Positions 33,309-41,530 of a stretch of 64,000 nt of DNA are shown here, one piece after another; position 1 is the first letter of the stretch; each line of letters starts with the position of its first letter. Made by a program: the position numbers and the translations under genes. The DNA is taken from positions 1 through 64,000 of the forward strand of contig MPDD01000008.1 in the NCBI GenBank assembly GCA_001874265.1, in the 5' to 3' direction. Source of the DNA: Bacteroidetes bacterium MedPE-SWsnd-G1 (GTDB taxonomy: Bacteria; Bacteroidota; Bacteroidia; Flavobacteriales; Flavobacteriaceae). The notes under the pieces were generated by a model. That model did no database searches. It saw only the letters and a program-made list of their open reading frames with translations, and was not told where the DNA came from.

Positions 33309-33764
33309 ATGAAGTTTATACCGAGTAAGATTAATCTTTTTTTAATGGCAAAACTACCATCTGCTTATTTAAGCGGGGTGCGATTAAAATCAATTTCAGA
33401 TTCAGAAGTAGTGGCCAAAGTAAAATTTAAGTGGATCAATCAAAATCCCTTTAAATCGTTGTATTGGGCAACCCAAGGAATGGCTTCTGAATTAACTACT
33501 GGTATTATTGTAATGCGTGAAATTGCTGAAAGTGGTAAACGAATTTCAATGCTTGTAACCAAGCAACAAGGTGAGTTCTTAAAAAAGGCGAAGGGAACGA
33601 TCTTGTTTTCGTGTGTCGATACTGAAGTTGTAAAAACGGCTATTGCAAAAACCATTGCAACAGGTGAGGGGCAACAAATTACATTAGTGTCTAAAGGGGT
33701 AGATGAAGCAGGAGATACTGTATCTTCCTTTAGTTATGAATGGAGTATAAAACTTAGAACTTAA
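33309..33764 (+). CDS. DUF4442 (hotdog-fold, thioesterase-like) protein
   Basis: This 151-residue protein carries the DUF4442 signature: LPSAYLSGVRLKSISDSEVVAKVKF, then NPFKSLYWATQGMASELTTGI. The family adopts a hotdog fold related to PaaI-like thioesterases; no enzyme activity is established for this branch. It has no signal peptide. It is convergent and nearly touching with the DUF4369 gene. Confidence 0.85.
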   Translation: MKFIPSKINLFLMAKLPSAYLSGVRLKSISDSEVVAKVKFKWINQNPFKSLYWATQGMASELTTGIIVMREIAESGKRISMLVTKQQGEFLKKAKGTILFSCVDTEVVKTAIAKTIATGEGQQITLVSKGVDEAGDTVSSFSYEWSIKLRT

Positions 33765-34469
33765 TTAGTTACTCTCCGCTGTTTTAATGTCTTTAATATA
33801 TTTGTCCAATGCCAGTCCGTATTTTGACTTTTGGATAGAGGTTGATAGTGAATTGTTTACGGTATCTAATAAAGTTATGTGAGCATCATATAACTCAGAT
33901 AATGCCAAGTATGGCGCCACTTCGCTGTTTTTATTTCGAATGGCAAAACTAGATGTATAACGAAATCTATTTTTTATAAGTCTATTTAACTCTTCATCTA
34001 ACTCAATCATTCTATCGCTATCATTGTTCTTTTGTGCTTCAAAGTTTTCTTTTACAATCTCTAATCTCTTGCCGTTAAATTGGCTAATCATATCTCGATA
34101 CTCTAATAATATATCATGAGTTTTTGATCCTGAAACTTCAGCAGTGGTCGCAAATTTGTCCAATTTGGTATTAATAGTGATAATTCCTTTTTCGCCAAAG
34201 AAATCAATTTTTTCACTTTCCATTTGATTTAATGTTAAATAATACATCTCTGGACTCTCAATATTATCTACAAGTCTAAAATTATTTTCACCATTTAATG
34301 AGATAGAATCGACAGACACTAAGAGAGTGTCTTGATATTTCTGTAAGTATAAAGTGCCTTTTTTAAAGTTTTGAATAGTCCCTTCCACTACCATAGAACC
34401 TTCTTTTTTTGAAGAACAGGCTACCATGAATCCAACAGCTACAACAGCAAGTATAATCTTTTTAATCAT
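33765..34469 (-). CDS. DUF4369 domain lipoprotein
   Basis: This 234-residue lipoprotein has a signal peptide with lipobox (FMVACSS, Cys 17). The DUF4369 domain follows at about 25-120 (VVEGTIQNFKKGTLYLQKY, YYLTLNQ), then a helical C-terminal region (about 125-234). DUF4369 is often found at the N-terminus of thiol-disulfide lipoproteins; here no thioredoxin domain follows. The ATG at 34469 gives the signal peptide; an upstream in-frame start at 34580 would overlap the DUF819 gene. Confidence 0.85.
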   Translation of the reverse strand: MIKKIILAVVAVGFMVACSSKKEGSMVVEGTIQNFKKGTLYLQKYQDTLLVSVDSISLNGENNFRLVDNIESPEMYYLTLNQMESEKIDFFGEKGIITINTKLDKFATTAEVSGSKTHDILLEYRDMISQFNGKRLEIVKENFEAQKNNDSDRMIELDEELNRLIKNRFRYTSSFAIRNKNSEVAPYLALSELYDAHITLLDTVNNSLSTSIQKSKYGLALDKYIKDIKTAESN

Positions 34470-34546
34470 CTTTTTTATCTCAAAAAATTTATGGCTACAA
34501 ATATCGATTTTTTTATCAAAAATCAATGTATATGTAGAGATAATAA

Positions 34547-35806
34547 TTAGGGAGATACAATTTCCATTAAATTGGCACAAAATAGAGCAGCAAAGGTGCC
34601 TATGGCATATCCAACAACAGCGAGTAAAACACCTACTGTTGCCAGCGAAGGGTGAAACGCAGCAGCTACAACCGGTGCAGAGGCAGCTCCTCCAACATTT
34701 GCTTTACTTCCAACGGCTAAGAAAAAATAAGGGGCTTTTATAATTTTAGCAACAACAATTAGTAAAATAACATGAATAGCCATCCAAATAAGTCCAACTA
34801 CAAGGAGTCCTGGATTTTCGAAAATAGAACCTAAATCCATTTTCATACCTATTGATGCAACTAAAATATAAATAAACACACTCCCCAATTTACTTGCACC
34901 AGCACCCTCATATTTTTTTGCTTTAGAAAATGAAAGAATTATTCCAATTACAGTGGCTATGGTAATCATCCAAAAGAAGTTTGAAGTAAAAGAAGCTAGA
35001 GCAGAAGTTTTATCGCTAAATAATTCGAAACCAGATAAAAAAGTAGAAATTTTATCAGAACCAAAATGTGCAATACCAACTGCTGTAAATGCAATTCCGA
35101 ACATAATCATATAGTCTGTTAAGTTTGGAATCTTCGAAACGCTTTTTTCATATTTAATTACCTTGTTTTTTAATTCTTCAATGGCCGTATTATCTGCTTT
35201 TAACCATTTGTCTATGCGTTCTTTTTGCCCGATGCCAAAGAGCAATACTGCCATCCAAATTTGAGCAACAACAATATCTACTAAAATCATGGCTCCAAAT
35301 TTTTCTGGATTGTATTTAAATATTTCATACATGGCTGTTTGATTAGCGCCTCCACCAATCCAACTTCCGGCGAGTGTTGATAGTCCCCTCCATACAGCAT
35401 CTGGTCCAGCGCCTCCAACCGTTTCTGGGCTTACCATTGAAATTAATAAAATGGCAATAGGTCCACCAATTACAATTCCAACAGTTCCTGTAAAGAACAT
35501 AATTAAGGCTTTAGGGCCGAGATTGAATACCGATTTTAAATCGAGGCTCAAAGTCATTAAAACCAGCGCCGCTGGTAGTAAATAGTTTTTTGCTATATCA
35601 TAAGTTTTGGAAATTTCTGGTGAAATTAATCCCAGTGAATTCAGAACTGCAGGCAGTAAGTAGCACATTAGAAGAGCCGGAATTATCGAATAAAATTTAG
35701 ACCAAAATCCTGTTTTTTTAGAGGAGGTGTAAAATACCAATGCCAGCATTAACATTAATAAACCAAAGACCATTGTGTCGTTGGTAAACATAGGTGTAGA
35801 ATCCAT
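34547..35806 (-). CDS. DUF819 family membrane protein
   Basis: This 419-residue protein has about ten hydrophobic spans. DUF819 features include LPAALVLMTLSLDLKSVFNLGPKAL, the Gly-rich LAGSWIGGGANQTAM and the C-terminal KANVGGAASAPVVAAAF. It is an inner-membrane protein, possibly a transporter related to sodium-dependent or keto-acid carriers, but the substrate is unknown. It lies upstream of the DUF4369 gene on the same strand. Confidence 0.9.
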   Translation of the reverse strand: MDSTPMFTNDTMVFGLLMLMLALVFYTSSKKTGFWSKFYSIIPALLMCYLLPAVLNSLGLISPEISKTYDIAKNYLLPAALVLMTLSLDLKSVFNLGPKALIMFFTGTVGIVIGGPIAILLISMVSPETVGGAGPDAVWRGLSTLAGSWIGGGANQTAMYEIFKYNPEKFGAMILVDIVVAQIWMAVLLFGIGQKERIDKWLKADNTAIEELKNKVIKYEKSVSKIPNLTDYMIMFGIAFTAVGIAHFGSDKISTFLSGFELFSDKTSALASFTSNFFWMITIATVIGIILSFSKAKKYEGAGASKLGSVFIYILVASIGMKMDLGSIFENPGLLVVGLIWMAIHVILLIVVAKIIKAPYFFLAVGSKANVGGAASAPVVAAAFHPSLATVGVLLAVVGYAIGTFAALFCANLMEIVSP

Positions 35807-35871
35807 ATATGTGATTTGATTTTCACAAATATATAAATATCTAGTTAAGAATTTGTCAGTTTAAAAATTTA

Positions 35872-36453
35872 TCAGAACAATTTTGCGAATCCGATTCCGA
35901 AGGTAATACTATCGTAACTATCTATACCGATATCTCCGGTAAGAGAACCGAATACCTCCCAATTATTAGGAAGGTGCATAGGTGCTTCAACTCCTAATCT
36001 AATTACAGGGAAATCTTCATGTTTAGAGAGTTCGACACCGCCTCCAGCTAGAAAGGCAAGATATTTTAATGGTTTATAGGTTCCCATGATTGCCATGGAT
36101 ATGGGTCTTTGTCTAATAACTCCATCACCACCGTCATGAGTATGGTCTAAGTCTATATTTTCAACAATGATGTCATTGTGCAAACCTATGGCCCATTTAT
36201 GATTAATATTAAAATTATAGTTAAAACAAAAAGAGGGTGCCGCTATCCAATTACTTCCATTACGATTTTCTTTGGCGGAATTGATATTGGTGTGACTTAA
36301 AACTGCAGAGATGGAATGTTTTTTTAATTCGGAATGTTCTGAATGTTCAGTTTGCTCTTTGTGCGTATCTTCTTCTGTTTCATGCTGTGCAATGGAAACA
36401 ACTGATGAAAACAAAAAAACAAGGGTAACACAGTAAAAGAAGGCCTTTTTCAT
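35872..36453 (-). CDS. Exported beta-barrel-like protein with His/Glu-rich N-terminus
   Basis: This 193-residue protein has a signal peptide (about 1-22) and a charged segment rich in His and Glu (QHETEEDTHKEQTEHSEHSE). Beta strands consistent with a small outer-membrane barrel follow. The His-rich segment might bind divalent metals, which is inference. No family is recognised. The ATG at 36453 was chosen because the earlier in-frame start (36480) adds residues before a normal signal peptide. It lies 32 bases downstream of the ribbon-helix-helix gene. Confidence 0.7.
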   Translation of the reverse strand: MKKAFFYCVTLVFLFSSVVSIAQHETEEDTHKEQTEHSEHSELKKHSISAVLSHTNINSAKENRNGSNWIAAPSFCFNYNFNINHKWAIGLHNDIIVENIDLDHTHDGGDGVIRQRPISMAIMGTYKPLKYLAFLAGGGVELSKHEDFPVIRLGVEAPMHLPNNWEVFGSLTGDIGIDSYDSITFGIGFAKLF

Positions 36454-36485
36454 AGGTTTAATTTTTAACGAAGATAGCAATAAAT

Positions 36486-36653
36486 TTACTCTTCCGTTTT
36501 CTTTTTGGGTTGCCTATTCGCTTCTTTTAGGCATTTGTTTAGCATCCATTCCAATTGCCCATTGGTAGATCTAAACTCGTCTGCCGCCCATTTTTCAACC
36601 GCTTTGAGCATGTCTTCGTTAATTCTTAAGGCAAATGCTTTCTTTTTAGCCAT
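36486..36653 (-). CDS. Arc-family ribbon-helix-helix DNA-binding protein
   Basis: This 55-residue protein begins MAKKKAFALRINEDMLKAVE and continues through KWAADEFRSTNGQLEWMLN to a basic end, the typical Arc/MetJ ribbon-helix-helix layout with the beta strand KAFALRI contacting DNA. Its start overlaps the end of the preceding 170-residue gene by eight bases. It closes an operon headed by an SPFH protein and may autoregulate it through the inverted repeat at 38439-38459. Confidence 0.85.
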   Translation of the reverse strand: MAKKKAFALRINEDMLKAVEKWAADEFRSTNGQLEWMLNKCLKEANRQPKKKTEE

Positions 36654-37158
36654 TCGAATTTATTTTAGATTGATATGTTTCCAAGACACGTTTTGCATCG
36701 TTTTCATTCTGAGTACCGATCAATATTTTTTTTCCGTTTTCAAGTACTAACTGAATTCCGTATTTGCCTCCGACATTTAATGCAAGCCCTTTGTTCTTGC
36801 CCCAAAAACAACGTCTATAGCCATAACCTCCAAATTTTATTAACGAATTGTACTTGGTTACATGGCATTGTTGAATTCGGTTCCAAGGAATGAAGTTTTC
36901 TTTGCATTGATTCGGATAAAAACGATAGAATACTCCTTGTTCATTAATTTTTGTTGAGAGTTTTATGGAAAGGATTAATAGAAAAACAAGAACAACCGAA
37001 AAAGAAACCATTACTAAACTCCAAAATTTTGGAGTATTAAAGGCAGGAAACTCTTCTTTTGAAGTAAGAATTGGAACTAATATACCAACTATAGGTGTAA
37101 TCATTAATATGATTAATACCCAATTTTTAAATCTTTGTTCCTCTACAAATACTTTCAT
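36646..37158 (-). CDS. Small membrane protein with PH-like C-terminal domain
   Basis: This 170-residue protein has two N-terminal hydrophobic spans (about 12-32 and 45-66) and a soluble C-terminal part (about 70-165). That part reads like a bacterial PH-type domain (GVFYRFYPNQ, WNRIQQCHVTKY, GIQLVLENGKKILIGTQ). I do not recognise a named family. It lies six bases after a 56-residue membrane protein gene and overlaps the ribbon-helix-helix gene, inside the SPFH operon. Confidence 0.75.
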   Translation of the reverse strand: MKVFVEEQRFKNWVLIILMITPIVGILVPILTSKEEFPAFNTPKFWSLVMVSFSVVLVFLLILSIKLSTKINEQGVFYRFYPNQCKENFIPWNRIQQCHVTKYNSLIKFGGYGYRRCFWGKNKGLALNVGGKYGIQLVLENGKKILIGTQNENDAKRVLETYQSKINSNG

Positions 37159-37164
37159 TTCAGT

Positions 37165-37335
37165 TTAAAATTTTGATTTTGAATTAAAAATACAAATCGA
37201 TCTCTTTGAAAACTTTACTGTCGCTGTCGCTAAAAATAGAATGCCAATAGTTACTAAACTTCCATCTGAGCTAGAAATTAGTAAAGAGCCAGAAATAAGA
37301 AGTGCTAAATAGATAATGGGTTTTATATAATTCAT
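37165..37335 (-). CDS. 56-residue membrane protein
   Basis: A short frame from ATG (37335) to TAA (37165) encodes two hydrophobic stretches (YLALLISGSLLI and VTIGILFLATATV) followed by a basic tail. The spacing of six bases to the next gene and the overlap with the upstream 17-residue frame support translation in the SPFH operon. Function is unknown; it may be a small partner of the SPFH protein. Confidence 0.6.
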   Translation of the reverse strand: MNYIKPIIYLALLISGSLLISSSDGSLVTIGILFLATATVKFSKRSICIFNSKSKF

Positions 37336-37385
37336 ATGAATAATGCGATTAAATTAGAGATAATGGTTAGTAGTATCCAGATCAT
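37332..37385 (-). CDS. Possible 17-residue hydrophobic leader peptide
   Basis: The frame ATG to TGA encodes MIWILLTIISNLIALFI, entirely hydrophobic. Its stop overlaps the start codon of the 56-residue gene (ATGA), a sign of coupled translation. It could also be a chance frame. Confidence 0.3.
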   Translation of the reverse strand: MIWILLTIISNLIALFI

Positions 37386-37402
37386 AGCTTTTTTATTTTT
37401 TT

Positions 37403-37558
37403 TTAATTTGATTTTTCCAAGACCACTTTAGAGATGTGCCCTTCGTTATATCCTACACTAATCACTTTCCAACCATTTCTGGCTTCTGAGTTCATTGTGT
37501 CAAGAAATGCATCTTCTTTTTTAAAAAGTTTTTTGGTTAAAATTTTATATTGCGTCAT
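37403..37558 (-). CDS. 51-residue DUF4177-like protein
   Basis: A short frame encodes MTQYKILTKKLFKKEDAF, then NSEARNGWKVISVGY and a C-terminal VVLEKSN. The YK...L...EGW/NGWKVISV pattern resembles DUF4177, a small beta-alpha-beta family. It begins four bases after the SPFH stop, so it is clearly co-transcribed. Confidence 0.7.
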   Translation of the reverse strand: MTQYKILTKKLFKKEDAFLDTMNSEARNGWKVISVGYNEGHISKVVLEKSN

Positions 37559-37562
37559 AATT

Positions 37563-38423
37563 CTAGTGATTTAAAGTACCTGTATTTAACACTGGAGCAA
37601 CCTCTTTATCAGAACAAAGGATAACCATTAAATTACTAACCATTGCTGCTTTGCGTTCTTCGTCTAATTCTACAATTTCCTTTTTACTTAACTCGTCTAA
37701 AGCCATCTCAACCATACTAACGGCGCCTTCAACAATTTTATGACGTGCAGCAATTATAGCAGTTGCTTGTTGTCTTTTAAGCATAGCATTTGCTATTTCT
37801 TGTGCATATGCCAAGTATCCAATTCGTGCTTCTAATACTTCAATTCCGGCCATTGCCAATCTTTCAGCTAACTCTTGTTCTAAAGCCTCACTAACTTCAT
37901 TAACACTAGCTCTTAAGGTAATGTCTTCATCATGTCCTTCATCGGCAAAATTGTCATATGGATATAAACTTGCCAACTTACGAACTGCAGCATCCGATTG
38001 TACACGTACAAAGTTTTCATAATTATCTACATCAAAAGCAGCTTTAAAAGTGTCTTTAACTTTCCAAACTAATATTGTACTGATCATAATTGGGTTTCCT
38101 AATTTATCGTTAACCTTAACGCGTTCGCTGTCAAAATTACTTGCTCGTAAAGAGATTTTTCTCTTTTTGTAAAGTGGATTTGCCCAATAGAATCCATTTT
38201 CTCTTACTGTACCAATGTATTTTCCAAATAATAGGATAACTTTTGATGTATTTGGGGCTACAATAAAGAAGCCAGGAAGGAATACAAAAAATAAAATGAT
38301 TGATGGAATAATCATAAAAGGATTTCCCTGTGTTATTCCGAAAATTAAATTAGCGATTAGTATAAAAACTATGACTAGCATAAAATAGCCATTCGATACT
38401 TTGATGTTTTTTTCTTCTTTCAT
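37563..38423 (-). CDS. SPFH (band 7) domain membrane protein
   Basis: This 286-residue protein has two N-terminal hydrophobic spans (about 12-60) and an SPFH domain (about 55-235). Typical segments are PNTSKVILLFGKYIGTVRENGFYWANPLYKKRKISLR, EVLEARIGYLAYAQEIANAMLKRQQATAIIAARHKIVEGA, quoted here only as landmarks for residues 57-93 and 195-234. The family forms membrane-associated oligomeric rafts or scaffolds. It heads an operon of small proteins ending in an Arc-type regulator. Confidence 0.9.
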   Translation of the reverse strand: MKEEKNIKVSNGYFMLVIVFILIANLIFGITQGNPFMIIPSIILFFVFLPGFFIVAPNTSKVILLFGKYIGTVRENGFYWANPLYKKRKISLRASNFDSERVKVNDKLGNPIMISTILVWKVKDTFKAAFDVDNYENFVRVQSDAAVRKLASLYPYDNFADEGHDEDITLRASVNEVSEALEQELAERLAMAGIEVLEARIGYLAYAQEIANAMLKRQQATAIIAARHKIVEGAVSMVEMALDELSKKEIVELDEERKAAMVSNLMVILCSDKEVAPVLNTGTLNH

Positions 38424-38438
38424 ATAAGTAGATTTAAA

Positions 38439-38466
38439 GTGATATTAAAATGATATCACAAATATA
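38439..38466 (-). promoter_or_regulatory. Promoter of the SPFH operon with overlapping inverted repeat
   Basis: On the minus strand TATATTTG (38459-38466) is a full -7 match. Immediately downstream, GTGATAT-N7-ATATCAC (38439-38459) is a perfect 7-bp inverted repeat that would cover the start of transcription, a classic repressor site. The operon's own ribbon-helix-helix protein is a candidate ligand. Confidence 0.55.
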
Positions 38467-38535
38467 TCAAATAATTTTATTCATTTCCAAATGTTTACGC
38501 ATAATTATTTTTAAATTAGCTGAAAAATAAATCAC

Positions 38536-39315
38536 ATGAGAGAAAATAGGTTATTAGTACTTGGGTTAGTTGTTTTGTTGGCGTTACCATTAACATCATA
38601 TAAAAGATGGGGACAAACAGGGCATAGAGTTGTTGGGGAAATTGCTCAAAAGCACTTAACAAAAAAGGCTTCAAAAGCAATAGATAAGTTGTTAGATGGA
38701 AAATCATTGGCGTTTGTATCTACCTATGCCGATGAGATTAAATCAGATAAAAAGTATAATAAATATTATACATGGCACTATATAAACATGGATATGAATC
38801 AGGATTATGCTGCCGCTGAGAAAAACCCTAAAGGTGATTTAGTTTCTGGAATTGCAAAGTGTAAGCAAGTGATTTCAGATGAAAACGCATCTAAGGAAGA
38901 CAAAGCTTTTCATTTAAAAATGTTAGTGCATTTAGTAGGGGATTTACACCAACCTATGCATATAGGATTAAAAGAGGATAAAGGAGGAAACGATTTTAAA
39001 GTAAAATGGTTTTACAAAGATTCTAATTTGCACAGAGTTTGGGATAGCGATATGATTGATGGTTATTCTATGAGTTATATAGAATTGGCTGAAAATGCAG
39101 ATAGGTTGTCAAAAAATCAAGTTGCGGCATTGCAGCAAGGAACTGTTGTTGATTGGGTAAATGAAGTGCATGAGTTGACCAAAGAAGTATATGGTTCTGC
39201 TGAACAAGGAGAGAATTTAAGATATCGTTATTCTTATGAGTATTTAGAAACGGCAAGAACGCAAATGCAAAAAGGCGGGATTCGCTTGGCAAAAGTGCTA
39301 AACGATTTGTTTTAA
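38536..39315 (+). CDS. S1/P1 family nuclease
   Basis: This 259-residue secreted zinc-dependent nuclease cleaves single-stranded nucleic acids in the periplasm or outside the cell. The signal peptide (1-22) precedes the mature N-terminal Trp (RWGQTGHRVVGEIA, Trp 25 and His 30), whose amino end normally binds zinc. Other ligand blocks are TYADEI, TWHYIN, LVGDLHQPMHIG and the GGNDF-LHRVWDSD pair. The domain is complete. Confidence 0.92.
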   Translation: MRENRLLVLGLVVLLALPLTSYKRWGQTGHRVVGEIAQKHLTKKASKAIDKLLDGKSLAFVSTYADEIKSDKKYNKYYTWHYINMDMNQDYAAAEKNPKGDLVSGIAKCKQVISDENASKEDKAFHLKMLVHLVGDLHQPMHIGLKEDKGGNDFKVKWFYKDSNLHRVWDSDMIDGYSMSYIELAENADRLSKNQVAALQQGTVVDWVNEVHELTKEVYGSAEQGENLRYRYSYEYLETARTQMQKGGIRLAKVLNDLF

Positions 39316-39332
39316 GCGATACAGACATAAAT

Positions 39333-39370
39333 AAAAAGAGGCATTTTCGTTACCGATAATGCCTCTTTTT
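39333..39370. terminator. Bidirectional terminator
   Basis: The stem AAAAAGAGGCATT/AATGCCTCTTTTT lies between the convergent nuclease and DUF6249 genes. Confidence 0.93.
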
Positions 39371-39390
39371 GGTTGAGTTAATTAGTTTGG

Positions 39391-39735
39391 TTATTCTTTA
39401 TCTAAGTTTTTCGTTAGGTTGAACCCTACAAAAAGGCCAGCACCAGCAGTCGTAAATATTACAGCAGGATAGATTCCTTCGCCTAAATTAGTATATTGAT
39501 CTAACAACATTGCAATAAATACACCAATTCCAATGCCCATTAATAATACTGCTAAATTTAAAATAAATACTTTCCAAATAGGTGCAGTTCTCTGTTTCCC
39601 TTTATTAAAAATTTCAGCTCCTATACCTTTTTCAATTAGCGCCATACGCTCTTTATTTCTAGTTGAAAAGAATAAATAAACGATTCCGAAAAATATTCCA
39701 AAAATGATAGGTACTATAATTACTTCTGATCCCAT
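39391..39735 (-). CDS. DUF6249 family membrane protein
   Basis: This 114-residue protein has three hydrophobic spans (about 5-23, 53-78 and 88-107) around a basic cytoplasmic segment (STRNKERMALIEKG). That segment is the mark of DUF6249 proteins, which in Flavobacteriaceae often neighbour an ECF sigma factor gene. Here two sulfatase-region genes separate it from the sigma factor. Function is unknown. Confidence 0.8.
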   Translation of the reverse strand: MGSEVIIVPIIFGIFFGIVYLFFSTRNKERMALIEKGIGAEIFNKGKQRTAPIWKVFILNLAVLLMGIGIGVFIAMLLDQYTNLGEGIYPAVIFTTAGAGLFVGFNLTKNLDKE

Positions 39736-39832
39736 GATAAATTGTTTTTTAAATGATTGTTTTTAATGTGTTTCCCTATTAGGACGATACCATTTAAGTT
39801 GAGGTTACAAAAAAGTTAAATTATTTTTTGGG

Positions 39833-39867
39833 TATAAAAAAAACACCTTCGAATTAAAGAAGGTGTT
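39833..39867 (-). terminator. Terminator of the arylsulfatase-DUF1254 operon
   Basis: The stem AACACCTTC/GAAGGTGTT is followed on the minus strand by an eight-T run. Confidence 0.9.
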
Positions 39868-39896
39868 CGTTCGTATTTCAAATAAAATGCCATTGA

Positions 39897-41525
39897 TTAT
39901 TTCACAAGTTCAACTTCGCTTGGTTGCCAAGATTTGTCAAAGAAACCCTTTGAAGGAGAATAACATCTAATTATTTGAAACCATCCTTTATTTGGAATGG
40001 TCTTTACATAATTTCCGTCTGCAACACCCGCTGGTTTTTCTGGTCCATAATATAAAGTGATTGATCCGTCTGCGTTTTCTTCAGCTGCAGGAGTAGGGAA
40101 GGATTGACTTCCAGCTCTCGGGTATCTCTGGTCTGTCTGAATCATAGAGCGTGTTTGATTGTCATAAACCGTAGTTGACCAAAAACGTTCTTGCGGAATT
40201 CCTTTTGGTAAGGTTAATTTGTACGTGTTTTTTCCATCCAATGCATTTCCTTCAGAATCAACAGAACCCACTAAATACTGTGAGCCAATTCCGGTTAATC
40301 TCATACACATGGCGGGTGTAATACCCGTTGCTAAATAGAAAAATGAAGTTCGCGCCGTGATTTTTCTAGCACCATCATTTTCATAAGGTATAATTGAACC
40401 GTCTTTTCCAATTTCTGGCGGTGGTGTGTTAAATAAGTAACCTCCATCAAATAATGGATTCCACCAAGATGAACCTTCATTATAGTATCTGAATTTACTA
40501 TTTGGTAAGGCTCCCATTGCTGCGGTTCTGGAGTACGCGTTTGCAACTTTTACAGCCTTATCTAAAATTTCTTTGGTTCTTGCATCTGGGTTAAACTTTT
40601 TTCCTTTTACAATTCCGATTGCTGCTAATTGTCCTGCAATTTCTGGGCTAATAGCGCCTACAGGCTGGCTTTGAATTATCTCGTTAATGTATTCAAAATG
40701 TCTGTAATTTGCTGGAGGAAGTGTATTAAAGTCCTTTCCAGAAACATCAACTAATTTAGGGTGTTTTGGCTCTGCAAATTTATTTAGTTTGCTCTCGCCA
40801 TTTAAATAACTAGCAACACTAGTGCCTTCTCCTCCTGGAACATATGGATAGATTTTCATATGTTCTTTAATTGTTTTTTCACTTGTCTCAGTTGAGTTAT
40901 CTACTAAAAACATTCTACCTAACATGGTAACCAAATTGGTTTTTGAATATTTGATAAAATATCCTCCTTCCGGCAGTTCTCCTGTATATCCTTCTGGAAC
41001 AAGTAGGAATTTCCCTCCTTTACCTCGGTCTGGGCCTGCTAATCCAAAATCTGAAATCCATCCAAACCAAAAGTCATCGAAAATACCCAATACGTTTGGT
41101 GGTGTTTCTACAATTAATGGTCCGTTTGATAGATCTAAATTCCCCCAAAAATAATAGGTATCCATATTTGCAGTAAGCATAAGGCTTTTTCCGTCTACCA
41201 TTTCTGGTGAAACAATAAAGTCTCCATCTTCAACGCCAAGTTCTGCAAAACCTTTACGCAATGCCCAAAGTGAGGCACCTTGTATGGTGTTGTTATATGA
41301 GTTTACAGCATTAATATATAGCATTTCATCTTCTAGCATTCGAGCAGTTTCCTCAGTTGGGTAGCCCAAAGGGAATTTCAGTTTTCCAATTTTTGAATCA
41401 ATTACTTTATTGGTAGGGACGGATTCGTCAATAGGCTTGTATGTTCTTTTTTCTTGTGCATTCAATTGCCCAATTGAAATTATGACCGCTAGTAAAATAG
41501 CTTTTGTAAAGTTTATTTTTTTCAT
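39897..41525 (-). CDS. DUF1254/DUF1214 domain exported protein
   Basis: This 542-residue protein has a signal peptide (1-23) and the paired DUF1254 (about 65-195) and DUF1214 (about 425-530) domains. Landmarks are NMDTYYFWGNLDLSNGPLIVETPPN, split here as residues 118-142, and LPKGIPQERFWSTTVYDNQT. Such proteins are periplasmic or surface-exposed and have no settled activity. It begins five bases after an arylsulfatase gene, so the two are co-transcribed. Confidence 0.88.
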   Translation of the reverse strand: MKKINFTKAILLAVIISIGQLNAQEKRTYKPIDESVPTNKVIDSKIGKLKFPLGYPTEETARMLEDEMLYINAVNSYNNTIQGASLWALRKGFAELGVEDGDFIVSPEMVDGKSLMLTANMDTYYFWGNLDLSNGPLIVETPPNVLGIFDDFWFGWISDFGLAGPDRGKGGKFLLVPEGYTGELPEGGYFIKYSKTNLVTMLGRMFLVDNSTETSEKTIKEHMKIYPYVPGGEGTSVASYLNGESKLNKFAEPKHPKLVDVSGKDFNTLPPANYRHFEYINEIIQSQPVGAISPEIAGQLAAIGIVKGKKFNPDARTKEILDKAVKVANAYSRTAAMGALPNSKFRYYNEGSSWWNPLFDGGYLFNTPPPEIGKDGSIIPYENDGARKITARTSFFYLATGITPAMCMRLTGIGSQYLVGSVDSEGNALDGKNTYKLTLPKGIPQERFWSTTVYDNQTRSMIQTDQRYPRAGSQSFPTPAAEENADGSITLYYGPEKPAGVADGNYVKTIPNKGWFQIIRCYSPSKGFFDKSWQPSEVELVK

Positions 41526-41530
41526 ATGTA

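Noticed and set aside
34426-34743. A 105-residue plus-strand frame across the DUF4369 and DUF819 genes
   Set aside because: It overlaps two well-supported minus-strand genes and encodes a Gln/Arg-rich sequence typical of an antisense shadow.
39384-39393. AGTTTGGTTA at the stop codon of the DUF6249 gene as an sRNA target
   Set aside because: It is a 10-base match at the end of a gene, not near a start codon, and is likely accidental.
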